Notes: generated by a model not told the origin, from the letters alone. A stretch of 64,000 bases of DNA from Anodontia alba (GCA_964016985.1 OZ024828.1:14082242-14146241); one strand, 5' to 3'; shown: positions 17,651 through 34,359, numbered from the stretch's first letter. Numbers and translations are program-made.

Positions 17651-18129
17651 ACGTTTTCTATTTTATTTTCTAGACTTTTACTAAAAAGTTAATCTTTCTT
17701 CTGTCATACGTTTGCTTCTCTTGACGAGCGCAGAGAAACAGGAAATATTTTGTCATTTTTAAGGCTCAATTTTGTTTGATTTTGAAGATGTGTTGGCTTC
17801 TTAGCTTTTGTTTGTTTTAGAGCTCGTTTTCATGTTTATTTCACCTGGCTCACTAGTTGGAATTCACTATTTAAGCTCCAATTTATTTGGACCTACATTG
17901 CATTAAAATATTTCTCCTGGAGTCTTCATATTCTTACAACTAAAGAAGATATGCTTGCCGTCTGATTGTTCCATAACACTTAATTGTCCCTAACTTTTGA
18001 GGGTCCAGAACAAGGTTTTAGGGGTAAAAACTGCTGTAATGCGACCAAGGGAGATCTCTGAGTAAAGGAACAAGGGTTCACACATATTTCCTCTTCCATT
18101 CTAGTTTCCTACTATTAGTCAGGCCAAAA
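17651..18129. other. No feature recognised
   Basis: AT-rich sequence that probably includes the 5' flank of the pogo-like element; no end of that element can be placed. Confidence 0.4.
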
Positions 18130-18248
18130 GGAAGAAGAGATAGTATGGCACAGCTCAAATTGGACTAGCCTACCAAGCTGTAGAAGAGAAATTTTTGTCA
18201 GTATACAGAGCTGTCAGAGTTTACGGTGTCATTAAGAGCAATTCTACG

Positions 18249-18473
18249 TGTTACGACCGAGCACTCCTACCTTCGATTATCTGCCTTGACAGATTACGCA
18301 TAGCTTCTAAGTATATAATCAATCTCTGACAACTGCGTCAGGGAGTCGACTCTTTGGCTCAGAGGTTAGAGCATTGGATTTTTAACCGGGAGGACCGGGT
18401 TCGATTCCCAGGAAAGACGGAATAATTTTTCAGCTATGCTTCATTCCTTTGTTACGGCTTTCATGTCGTAAGA
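18249..18473 (+). repeat. TRIM LTR 1
   Basis: This 225-bp LTR starts TGTTACGACCGAGCACTCCT and contains the tRNA-like segment at 18348-18418. Confidence 0.85.
18348..18418 (+). ncRNA. tRNA-like Pol III unit inside LTR 1
   Basis: The 71-nt segment folds roughly as a tRNA: D-stem GCTC/GAGC is intact and the T-stem is mostly paired. The anticodon loop TTTTTAA would read as Lys (TTT), but its stem and the acceptor stem carry mismatches. The A box TGGCTCAGAGG (18355-18365) and B box GGTTCGATTCC (18398-18408) match Pol III consensus exactly, at normal spacing. A T5 run (18426-18430) could terminate transcription. The same unit recurs at about 18656-18726 and 18964-19034. It is probably a tRNA-derived promoter rather than a working tRNA. 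Confidence 0.75.
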
Positions 18474-18491
18474 TGGGGGCTCGTCCGGGAT
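18474..18491 (+). promoter_or_regulatory. Primer binding site, tRNA-Pro type
   Basis: TGGGGGCTCGTCCGGGAT directly abuts LTR 1. It is identical to the 18-nt tRNA-Pro primer binding site known from murine-leukaemia-type retroviruses. A second identical copy is at 18782-18799. Confidence 0.9.
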
Positions 18492-18544
18492 TGGACTTTA
18501 TACGCCTAAAATGGCTTCACGTCATCATAAATGATGACTTCCTT

Positions 18545-18556
18545 GAAGAGGGGGAG
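18545..18556 (+). promoter_or_regulatory. Polypurine tract
   Basis: GAAGAGGGGGAG lies immediately before LTR 2 and is repeated before LTR 3 at 18853-18864. Position and composition fit the plus-strand primer of LTR elements. Confidence 0.85.
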
Positions 18557-18781
18557 TGTTACGACCGAGCACTCCTACCTTCGATTATCTGCCTTGGCAG
18601 ATTACGCATAGCTTCTAAGTATATATTCAATCTCTGACAACTGCGTCAGGGAGTCGACTCTTTGGCTCAGAGGTTAGAGCATTGGATTTTTAACCGGGAG
18701 GACCGGGTTCGATTCCCAGGAAAGACGGAATAATTTTTCAGCTATGCTTCATTCCTTTGTTACGGCTTTCGTGTCGTAAGA
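18557..18781 (+). repeat. TRIM LTR 2
   Basis: It is nearly identical to LTR 1; a few substitutions are visible (GACAG/GGCAG, TATAATC/TATATTC, TTTCATG/TTTCGTG). The tRNA-like unit is conserved. Confidence 0.85.
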
Positions 18782-18864
18782 TGGGGGCTCGTCCGGGATT
18801 GGACTTTATACGCCTAAAATGGCTTCACGTCATCATAAATGATGACTTCCTTGAAGAGGGGGAG

Positions 18865-19089
18865 TGTTACGACCGAGCACTCCTACCTTCGATTATCTGC
18901 CTTGGCAGATTACGCATAGCTTCTAAGTATATATTCAATCTCTGACAACTGCGTCAGGGAGTCGAATCTTTGGCTCAGAGGTTAGAGCATTGGATTTTTA
19001 ACCGGGAGGACCGGGTTCGATTCCCAGGAAAGACGGAATAATTTTTCAGCTATGCATCATTCCTTTGTTACGGCCATCATGTCGTAAAA
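18865..19089 (+). repeat. TRIM LTR 3
   Basis: It differs from LTR 2 at a few positions (GTCGAATC for GTCGACTC, GCATCAT for GCTTCAT, a change near the end). It is followed directly by TACG. Confidence 0.85.
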
Positions 19090-20018
19090 TACGTGATAGG
19101 CATTTAGGCATCCAGTCTGCCTATAATCTACCCTGTCATGGACCAGAACCTCTGTTGACTAAAGATGAATATAAGGGCTTAACTGAATATGCGACTTATG
19201 GGTCAAACCTTAGTTATGGGTATTCCAGGCAAGGGTTTTTGGATTTAGCAAATGCCATTAACCTTTAAAAGAAAACAGTTAATGATCCTGCTTTCAAGAG
19301 TTCATGGTAGGAGAGCTTTAAGAAGAGATGGCCATAGCTTCATCTTGCTAAGCCCGGAAAGCTTGCAATTATCAGGGCAAAAGCAACATCAAAGGAGAAA
19401 CCGGACACTCATTTCAATGAACTTCAAGAAACCATCACCGTTATATGAACTTGAAACTCATCCAGAGAGAATTCGGAGCGTGGATGAATCAGGGATTGTT
19501 TTTAAACACACCACACCCAAAAGATTCTATACCACAAGCTGTCACCTATCCCAGAGGTAAACAAGTACCCCTGACAGGATGCTGGAAACTAAATTCCTCC
19601 ATATTTGATATTCCCGTGTAAAAAATGGTGTGAAGACCTACTTAGGGGTACAAGTCCTAATGCAGCTGGTGAAATGAATAAGACTGGATGATCCAATTCT
19701 GTAACAAATGAAAACTATCTTAACAATTACATTAAAGTTTTTGCCTAGAACAGAGGGCAAAAGCGTTTGATTATATTCGATGGCCACATCCCATATCTCC
19801 CTTTCTTTTATAAACTGGGGTAAGGATCATGCTGTGGAGTTCTTCATATTGCCACCATACATATTTCATGTAACACAGTGCTTGGATATAGGTTGTTTTG
19901 TACCCTCAAAAGCCATGTATAACATCAAGTACCATTACATGAGAGAAAATCCTTGACACAACATCACAAGATATGAAGTAGGTGGACTTGTATCACTGGC
20001 GTACTTAAGAGCTCTCAG

Positions 20019-20300
20019 CATTACGAAAACATGTCTATTCAAATATACTGAAAATTTGACCACCAAAAAATGAAAATTTTCGAATAAAAAATTCTGATAT
20101 TTTTATCAAATTTCTGCTTAAAACACAGATTGTGGGTACTCGTTAGAACCGCCTCGCGGAGGCGGTTCTAAAGAGTACCCACGATCTATGTTTTGAGCCG
20201 AAATAAGGAAAATAATGTATATCCCTGTAAACCCCAGTTATACTATATATAAAAGTGGGGTTTAAGGGGGTCAAAATTATATAGGTATGTTTTCTTGATG
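20019..20300 (-). mobile_element. Palindrome-cored MITE, copy 2, in the transposase pseudogene
   Basis: The ends are CATTACGAAAACATGTC and GGTATGTTTTCTTGATG. The core palindrome has arms GGGTACTCGTTAGAACCGCC / GGCGGTTCTAAAGAGTACCC. Coding similarity of the host resumes on both sides (ALS before, PENL after), so the ends are firm to within one base. Confidence 0.88.
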
Positions 20301-20400
20301 GCCCTGAAAATTTGGTCAGTGCCTTCAGGCAGAGAGGTAAATATCCTTTTGAAAGAAAGCAAATTAGTGACATAAAAGTAATGCCAGCATCAATATATCT

Positions 20401-20970
20401 AAAGTATAATGAGAATAATTACCACAGATTATGTTTGGTATTAGTTATGCTGGCTCCCAGATAATTCAATCGGGTGAACTTTTTTATGCTTGCACAGGTA
20501 ACTGGTACAAATCATTGTTTACATCATGTCAGCAGCGCGGTTGATCGTATTTGAAGTTCGTTTGCTTTGAAAGTTACAGGAAAGGAGCTGTTCTGTTTTT
20601 TTGAAAAGGTGAGGTTTATTTCATAAGCACTTATAAATATGCATAGTTTTGAAACCATTTAAGACCACCGGTAACTGGGTAATGGAGCCTACATTGTAAG
20701 CAACTGAAGAAAGGATCAGAATAAAAGCATGCAAACTTATATAGTGCCTGTCCTGAACTGTTTGTTCAGGCCTGCCTGACCCAGTACTAAGGACAAGTAG
20801 GTAGTATATGATCAAATAACGCAATGGCCAAGAACGCAACCACTGACGTTCTATAATTTTATTTGCAACATAACTCAAGGTTTGCAAAGTTTAGCAAAAC
20901 AACAACAACAGCAACAACGGCCCTGCATGTTCTACAAGAAGAGACAGAAAATGTACTAAAATAATCACTA
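20401..20970. other. No feature recognised
   Basis: No exon, RNA gene or clear repeat is seen apart from a short CAACAACAACAGCAAC run near 20900. Confidence 0.4.
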
Positions 20971-20980
20971 AAGGTATCTA

Positions 20981-22233
20981 CGAGAGCGTGTCAATAAATA
21001 ACCAGACTATCCCATTTCCGATGGATCGAGACGGCCACGATTTTCATGCTTTGTTTTAATAAATGTGGGTACAAAATTGCACGCGTATCGAGTCATTCTT
21101 TAATAAGATATTGAATGTCAAACATGGCTAGTGATGCAAAGGCATGCTTTTCATCTAAAGTTGAGTACCGTGCTGTAATTCGGTACTTGTATTTAAAAGG
21201 TAAAACAGGCAAGGAAATACACGGCGAGTTAGCCGATGTTTATGGGTCTTCTGCACCATCTAATGCTCAGGTTAAATTCTGGGTTGGGGATTTCAAACGC
21301 GGTAGAACATCTTTAGAAGATGAAGCCAGGTCTGGACGCCCACTGGATGCCACCGACGAAGAAATGTGTAAGAAAGTTCGGGATCTGGTATACTCTGATA
21401 GGCGAATTCAGGTGGAAGAAATAGCGCAGGCATTAGGCATTTCACATGGTAGCGTTTCAACAATCTTACATGATCGTTTAGGTATGCGCAAGCTAACAAC
21501 CCGTTGGGTCCCCAAATCCCTTAGCGATGAGCAAAAGGCAACCAGAGCATCAGTATGCAGCGTCTTATTGAAGCATTTTAGGTTAAAAGATTTTTTGCGT
21601 CTTGTGACTGTAGATGAGACTTGGGTTCATTATTATGAGCTCAGAGTCGTCGCTGGGTAGGGCCTGGGTCCCCGAGGCCAAAGAAGTTCAAGACGCAACC
21701 ATCTGCTGGCAAGGTGATGGCCACAGTATTGTGGGACGCAAAAGGCGTTATTATGTTGGACTTTTTACCCAAGAGAAGTACAATAGCTGGAGTGTACTAT
21801 GCAAACTTGTTAGACCAGCTGAGATCGGTCATCCGTGAAAAACGCCGAGGTAAACTCTCTAAAGGTGTTTTGCTGCAACAGGACAACGCGAGAGTCCACT
21901 CTTGCAAAGTTGCAATGGATGCTGTAGAGCGAAACGGGTATGAATTAATACCACATCATGCCTATTCGCCTGACCTAGCTCCTAGCGACTTCTTCCTATT
22001 CCCAAACTTGAAAAAGGATATCCGTGGACTTGATTTCCGGTCTGATGAAGAAGTCGTGACAGCAGTTGATGAGTGGGTCAGTGGAAAGGACCCTGACTTT
22101 AACAGTTCTGGGCTGATGGCACTTGAACACCGTTGGTCTAAGTGCATCACACTAGAGGGCAATTACATCGAAAAAGAAGAGGTGGATCTCAACCGGAAAT
22201 AAGTTAGGCTGGTTACTTATTGATTCACCCTCG
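20981..22233 (+). mobile_element. Mariner transposon, 1253 bp
   Basis: The TIRs are CGAGAGCGTGTCAATAAATA (left) and the inverse of CGAGGGTGAATCAATAAGTA (right), continuing into AACCAG. TA lies at 20979-20980 and 22234-22235. It contains a single transposase gene and nothing else, as expected for the family. Confidence 0.93.
21115..22202 (+). pseudogene. Mariner transposase, DD34D, frameshifted
   Basis: The N-terminal part (21115-21645) has two helix-turn-helix units (VEEIAQALGISHGSVSTILH), the linker WVPKSLSDEQKATR and the first catalytic Asp in VTVDETWVHYYE. A frame break follows near 21645-21700. The frame resumes before MMATVLWDAKGVIMLDFLP with LLQQDNARVHSC (second Asp) and YSPDLAPSDFFLF (third Asp). 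Exactly 34 residues separate the last two Asps. All catalytic residues are intact; only the small indels near 21650 inactivate it. Confidence 0.9.
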
Positions 22234-22344
22234 TAATTACAGCGACCCGTTTTTGAAACGATTAACTAACAAATGTGTTTTAAGCACGCATTTTCTATCG
22301 ACCAGTTGAGCCACGGCCTGGGAAATCGTACCTTCTGATATATG

Positions 22345-22640
22345 TACCGAACGAAGACTCAAATCAGTCTGAGCATCCGCAGTCTGATAGAACCCAGCTA
22401 GCATTCTTTATAAATCTATAGCGGGCCGTTTTCGGCCCGTCAGCTACCCTGACGGGCCGATAACGGCCCGCTATAGATTTGTGTAGAATGCTTACTGGGA
22501 AACGTTCTTGTCCACATGAAGAAACTGTATATTTGGTTATCGAAAATGCGCCAAGTTAAGACCGTGATCAGTTTGCGCGAAAGCACACGCTGATCTTAAT
22601 CTTCGCTGGACGCACATGTCCGAAGGTACGTTTTCTAACT
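22345..22640. mobile_element. GCGCCCAGCGAAGA hairpin MITE, interrupted
   Basis: It reads CGAACGAAGACTCAAATCAG..CAGTCTGATAGAA, is cut by the 107-bp palindromic element, and resumes CGTTCTTGTCCACATGAAG..CGCACATGTCCGAAGGTACG. Confidence 0.6.
22393..22499. mobile_element. CCCAGCTAGCATTCT palindromic element, copy 3
   Basis: It is 107 bp like copy 2, with the same centre CGTCAGCTACCCTGACG and only a few differences. It is flanked by AA on both sides and inserted in another MITE. Confidence 0.85.
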
Positions 22641-22788
22641 GGGCGGCTCACTTGTAAATGCATGTTCAGCACTATCACTCATATGAATGCCAGAAGGTTA
22701 TGGAAAAAATAGAAAAAAAGAAGATATTTAACAATGAATATCTGCCCCCTCTGCCGGTATATGGGATTTGTACATGTAAATCAGATCT

Positions 22789-23033
22789 GGGCCCAGTTGT
22801 TCAAAGCTAACGACGTCGTTAGTTAACGATTCGTTAAAATTTACATTGAGTGTTACGCAAATATGCTGAAATTTTTTGCTGAAAAAAATGTGAGTAGCTG
22901 TTGCAGTGCAAAAGCTACTCACATTTTTACACCAAAAAATATCAGAATATTGTGTATTGTATCCGCTAAAACAGTTAACGAAATGACCCTTAACCAGCTC
23001 GTTAAGCTAACGTAGCTTTGAACAACTGGACTC
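22789..23033. mobile_element. GGGCCCAGTTGTTCAAAGC MITE, copy 1
   Basis: The inverted ends are GGGCCCAGTTGTTCAAAGCT and AGCTTTGAACAACTGGACTC. The internal hairpin AAATGTGAGTAGCT / AGCTACTCACATTT has a short loop. A second copy lies at 45790-46028. Confidence 0.8.
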
Positions 23034-23295
23034 TGATTTATACGTATTTTGAGCATGTTACTCTATTACACGCGGGAAAACAAACAACAAAAAAATCACC
23101 TGGCACCAAGATGCGGGATATGTTGTTTATACAACGTCGAATCAACGTCGAAGCAATGTCAAGCGACGTTGTATTAACATTGTGTGGCCCCCAGCACCCT
23201 GGGACGTATAGTGAACAGCGGCTAATCCGTATCGGCGCTTCACTCCTGTTGAGTTCTTTCGCCATACTGGCTTTAAAAACTGGACTTGATAGAGC

Positions 23296-23504
23296 TTAAC
23301 CCTTGTCCTGCTGAATAAATTGCTACGCCTACTTCTAATTTTCAGCCAATCAGATTACTTGATCCGGAATGTTGCTGTAAATTCACATACTTAATGGCAA
23401 ACAGTGCAGATCCAGATCAGTTGGCTTCTTCAGAAGCCAACTGATCTGGATCTACACTGTTTGCAAAAGCAGGGTATATCCGGGTTCAGCAGGACAAGGG
23501 TTAA
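23296..23504. mobile_element. TTAA-flanked MITE, TTAACCCTTGTCCTGCTGAA family, copy 1
   Basis: The ends are perfect inverse copies: TTAACCCTTGTCCTGCTGAA and TTCAGCAGGACAAGGGTTAA. The hairpin pairs CAAACAGTGCAGATCCAGAT with ATCTGGATCTACACTGTTTG around TTGGCTTCTTCAGAAGCCAA. Confidence 0.85.
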
Positions 23505-23880
23505 CGTTTTCTATCAGTATGCAACAAACTATCAAAATATTCCTGCGTTTATAGCTCTGTTGCCATTTTCGCTATAACTGTCCACAAACAAGTTAAAAAA
23601 TTGTCAACGGACGATTCGCAAATTGTCCACGGACAAATCGATTATAGTCGACCTTAAAGTCTGTCGTGCAGTTCTGAATGAAATTTATAACGGTTGTCCT
23701 TGGAAACAAAGAACGCATATAAACAAAATTCGGAGCCTTGGTTTAGTTTCACTTATAGTTTGCTAACAGAACTAGTTTTGATATAACCTTACTATCTATT
23801 GTCTGAAAATACTATTTCAAAATGAAATTAAGCTGCCCTAAGTTTGCTATAAAATGCTTCTGAGGCCTGTGCGAAAATAA

Positions 23881-24364
23881 ATTTTAGGAGAAACGGTTGT
23901 CAAAGTACGTAGTTTTCTAACTAGGCTACATAGCCAAGTTAGGTCAAGGGAGGTCAAATGTTATCATTTGAATAGCGATTATGATTTAATTACTTATTTT
24001 TTTTATTTTATTATTATTTTTTTTCTGGTGTATTTGTATTTTCATGTACTTTTATGATAAGCACGCATATTTGTTTCACAATGAGTTTGCAGATTCTTCA
24101 AACCCGCTGTGAGAGCAAAATTATTTTAGGAGAAAATGTTGTCAAAGTGCGTAGTTTTCTAACTAGGCTACATAGCCAAGTTAGGTCAAGGGAGGTAAAA
24201 TGTTATCATTTGAATAGCGATTATAATTTAATTACTTATTTTTTTTATTCTATTATTAATTTTTCTGAAATATTTGTATTTTCATGTATTTTTATAATAA
24301 GCACGCATATTTGTTTCACAATGAGTGTGCAGATTCTTCAAAACCTCTGTGAGAGCAAAAATTA
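23881..24364. repeat. Tandem duplication of a 242-bp unit
   Basis: Two head-to-tail copies start ATTTTAGGAGAAA at 23881 and 24123. They share GTAGTTTTCTAACTAGGCTA and TTTGTTTCACAATGAGT. Confidence 0.85.
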
Positions 24365-25150
24365 TTTTCATAAAACTTAGAGCAACAGAATACATATTCT
24401 AATAAATTTTACGGACAATATAATTATCAAAACAAGAAAACATTGATGCAAAGCATGCATACACCAGGAAACTAATCTGTCTTGCATTACTTAGCTCCCT
24501 ATAGATCGTAGTATAGTGAAAAAATGTTATAATTTATGAAAGGTTGTAATTATATAAATTATCGCAATACTCAACGATAAAAACATTATAATAAAAAAAG
24601 GGGGTGGGGTGTAGTGAATAGTTTTATATAATCCCACTAAGAACACCATAAAACTGGAAGAAAACCGATGTTCTCCAAATGCATACACATTTTACAAAAA
24701 CAACCTCAAATAGATACGCCGGGTTCCAGCCCGGCTTAAATAACTGTCTGGAAAAAACAGTTTGTAACAAAAGTGAATCTCCTGTGATTTTCGTTATATC
24801 AAAATTAGTTCCGTTAGCAACCTTCAGTATCGTTGTTTCGGCAGGGCTGCATACGCCCCCTAGCAGCGGTTTAAGCGGAACTCGATTTTTCATGGTACCT
24901 GAATGGGCCTATGTTCCCAAGGTAAATAAAAAATAAAAACTGCATTATTATATAGCATGAGGGGAAGCTTGTTATTTTTGTTTCAGTTTCGTCCAGGTAA
25001 GCAGATTCTCTGCAAGTACGGACTTTTATAAGGCTACGGTTTCAATGAAAAATAAAACAAACTGTCTTAGAAATATTTTATCATTTTAATTAAAATACAA
25101 AAATGTCATTAAAATTGAGTTGCCCAACAGGAAAAAGGGGTGTTCGGGGC
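24365..25150. other. No feature recognised
   Basis: AT-rich sequence. One stretch (24679-24936) is open on both strands but shows no family motif. Confidence 0.35.
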
Positions 25151-25154
25151 ATAT

Positions 25155-25216
25155 GCGACAGCGCAGGCCCTGATCAGACTGCGCATGCGCAGTCTGATCA
25201 GGGCCTTCGCTGTCTG
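25155..25216. repeat. Perfect hairpin GGCCCTGATCAGACTGCGCA
   Basis: GACAGCGCAGGCCCTGATCA and TGATCAGGGCCTTCGCTGTC pair around GACTGCGCATGCGCAGTC. This is the same core as the GCGCCCAGCGAAGA MITEs. Confidence 0.75.
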
Positions 25217-25503
25217 CTTACAGAATCATTGAATACGCTAGATTATATCGGTGTACAGAAACTTCCCTTACATTATCAGATTGTGTAGCACAGATCTGTT
25301 TATTTTCCGTTAGTATGCCCTAAGTATGCCGTAAGACCCTTTTCTCATGGTATGGTACATCTGTATACAATGACAATGTGAATCTTAACTTGAAAAGAAA
25401 ACGGACCTACGAATCATATGCTAACATGTTTTCGGCATAGGCAAGAAATTGCTGACAAATACAGCTGCCGACATTCCAATGAGATTCATAACATGTATAG
25501 TAC

Positions 25504-25507
25504 TCTC

Positions 25508-25578
<71 letters not shown>
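25504..25578. repeat. (CT)n microsatellite
   Basis: CT dinucleotides with an internal CTGT run. Confidence 0.95.
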
Positions 25579-26480
25579 TTCGGTCATGTACATATTCGCT
25601 AGTGATTAAAATATTGTGTGCTGCTGAAATACAATGTAGTTAATGAAACTGTATGCAATGAATTGCATATTCATATAGACTCAGACTGGCATGTGCCTTG
25701 ATACAAATCAATACCTGTGCTATTTCCTAAAGAATCTTCAATGGTAACACAGCATTGCAAAACATGTACAAATACATATGAGTCTATGCAAGAACAGAGC
25801 AGTCTTGGAAACTGTGGCCTGATCATGGTCTGCTCACTGCGTATTTGATCAAGCACGCTTTCCTTTGTCAGTGATTTGAAAAGGAGAGAAGGGCTTTACC
25901 CTTTAACCTGCTGAATTTATATGTCCTTTCAACATCCTTTGGAAAGATATTTTTTGCTTGGTGTTTTATTCTAAAAGAAAATAGTTTTTTTCTGATTGAC
26001 CATGTCTTCTCAGAAACCGTTTGTCTATTCTATTTCTATGCTTTGTTTTCAAATATTTGCTGTAAAATTAATTTTTACGGCCAAAAAATGGAGCTCATGT
26101 ATGTAACTTCTATAGTAAACCAGATTTTTGGAATTTTTTATCAAACATATTTTTTGCTTTTCTGCACTGTTTTTAAATTATTGATGTTCCATAACAATAT
26201 AGTGAAAATTTCAGAAAGTTTGAACAAGTTAAAGTTGTTGAAAGTCTGCATCAAAACTACCTACCCTGTCGATGTTTTGCATATTATGCAGCCATTTTTA
26301 TATCAGGAAAAAAAGAAAGTATTTGATTTAATCAAAACAGATGACTAGAATAAATCTTTTTGTGCATAGGTAGTTACGACAAAAGGTTTTGTATTAAATC
26401 ATGACAAAAGATTGCAAATTCACTTCTTCTGTGTACAGCACCAAGCAAAAGACGAGTTTCTGAAAGATGTTGAAATCACA
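25579..26480. other. No gene recognised
   Basis: AT-rich sequence. TTTAACCTGCTGAA near 25909 may be one end of a TTAA MITE whose partner end is lost. Confidence 0.35.
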
Positions 26481-27080
26481 CATTACGAAAACAAGTCTTC
26501 AAGTACATTGAATATTTTACGACCAAAAACTGAAATTTTTTAGATAAAAATTCTGATGTTTTTCATATTTCTGCTCAAAAACATAGATTGTGGGTACTCG
26601 TCAGAACCGCCTCTCTATCTGCTCAAAAACATATATTGTGGGTACCCGTTAGAACCGCTTCCGGAGCGACGGTTCTAACGAATACCCACAATCCATTACG
26701 AAAACACGCCTATTCAAATATATAGAACATTTCACCTCCAAAAACTTAAAATTCTCAGATAAAAACTCTGATATTTTTTTTTATTTCTGCTCAAATCATA
26801 GATTGTGGGTACTCATTAGAACCGCCTCGCAGAGGCGGTTCTAACGAATACCCACAATCTATGTTTTTGAGCAGAAATAGGAAAAATAATGCACACCCTT
26901 GTAAACCTGTTTTACTATATAAAAGTGGGGTTTAAGGGGGTCAAAATTATATAGGTATGTTTTTGTGATGTATGTTTTTGAGCAGAAATATGAAAAATAA
27001 TGTTTACCCCTGTAAACCCCAGTTTTACTATATAAAAGTGGGATTTAAGGGGGTCTAAATTATATGGGTATGTTTTTGTA
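26481..27080 (-). mobile_element. Palindrome-cored MITE, copy 3, with a nested copy inside
   Basis: The outer copy occupies 26481-26693 and 26971-27080. Its interrupted phrase is CCCACAATC|TATGTTTTTGAGCAG. It starts about 88 bp beyond the GST gene 2 stop codon. Confidence 0.85.
26694..26970 (-). mobile_element. Palindrome-cored MITE, copy 4 (nested)
   Basis: This is a complete 277-bp copy, CATTACGAAAACACGCC to GGTATGTTTTTGTGATG. It was inserted into the palindrome flank of copy 3 with no extra base on either side. Confidence 0.88.
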
Positions 27081-27135
27081 TTCAGTAGGCTAAATAAGGC
27101 AACAGTTTCTTTTGTGTTTGTCCCATATCTGTTCT

Positions 27136-27141
27136 TTTATT
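27136..27141 (-). terminator. Possible polyadenylation signal of GST gene 2
   Basis: AATAAA on the minus strand lies 27 nt after the stop codon. That is close, and a later signal within the adjacent MITE is possible. Confidence 0.35.
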
Positions 27142-27167
27142 ATTATCGATGATTTCACTCAAAGTGT

Positions 27168-34261
<7,094 letters not shown>

Positions 34262-34352
34262 TCACCTCAAAATGAGAACTGAATGTTAAAGTTTGTTCGT
34301 TCGTGTTCAGAACGTGTTGAAGTTTGTTCTTGTACAGAACGTGTTCGCGCTC

Positions 34353-34359
34353 TTATATA
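34353..34359 (-). promoter_or_regulatory. TATA box of GST gene 2
   Basis: TATATAA on the minus strand, in GGTATATAAGAGCGCG, lies about 115 bp upstream of the ATG. Between them the 5' UTR has two copies of a GAACACGTTCTG-like block (about 34307-34320 and 34336-34348). The start site would be near 34325; this is inferred. Confidence 0.6.

Larger units (their letters stand above)
18249..19089 (+). mobile_element. TRIM-like LTR mini-retrotransposon array (LTR-int-LTR-int-LTR)
   Basis: Three direct LTRs of 225 bp lie at 18249-18473, 18557-18781 and 18865-19089. They are separated by two identical 83-bp internal segments, giving a 308-bp period. LTRs begin TGTTACGA and end TCGTAAGA (TCGTAAAA in the third), an inverted pair. 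Each internal segment starts with an 18-nt tRNA-Pro primer binding site and ends with a purine tract. TACG flanks the whole array at 18245-18248 and 19090-19093. No coding capacity exists, so mobility would need proteins from another element. The LTRs differ at only a few positions, which suggests a recent origin. Confidence 0.88.
18130..20400 (+). pseudogene. Pogo/Jerky-like DDE transposase pseudogene, split by two insertions
   Basis: Three host segments belong to one decayed transposase gene. At 18150-18248 an N-terminal psq-type helix-turn-helix reads AYQAVEEKFLSVYRAVRVYG. At 19094-20018 it continues RDRHLG, LLTKDEYKGLTEYATYG, then RSVDESGIVFKHTTPK (DDE region), FDGH and ITRYEVGGLVSLAYLRALS. 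At 20301-20400 it resumes PENLVSAFRQRGKYPF. Frameshifts and stops occur throughout. The first gap is filled by an LTR mini-element array, the second by a palindromic MITE. Pogo-like assignment follows from the order of psq HTH, VDESG and the LSPENL..AF block. Confidence 0.75.

Noticed and set aside
18348..18418. Functional tRNA-Lys gene
   Set aside because: The anticodon and acceptor stems have several mismatches and the loop contains a T5 terminator-like run; a tRNA-derived promoter inside an LTR fits better.
18449..18945. Identical 62-codon frames repeated 308 bp apart
   Set aside because: They fall across the TRIM LTR end, primer site and internal segment; the repetition comes from the element, not from a duplicated gene.
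26043..26348. 101-codon plus-strand frame rich in Phe/Ile/Leu
   Set aside because: AT-rich composition explains it; no motif and no splice or repeat context suggests a gene.
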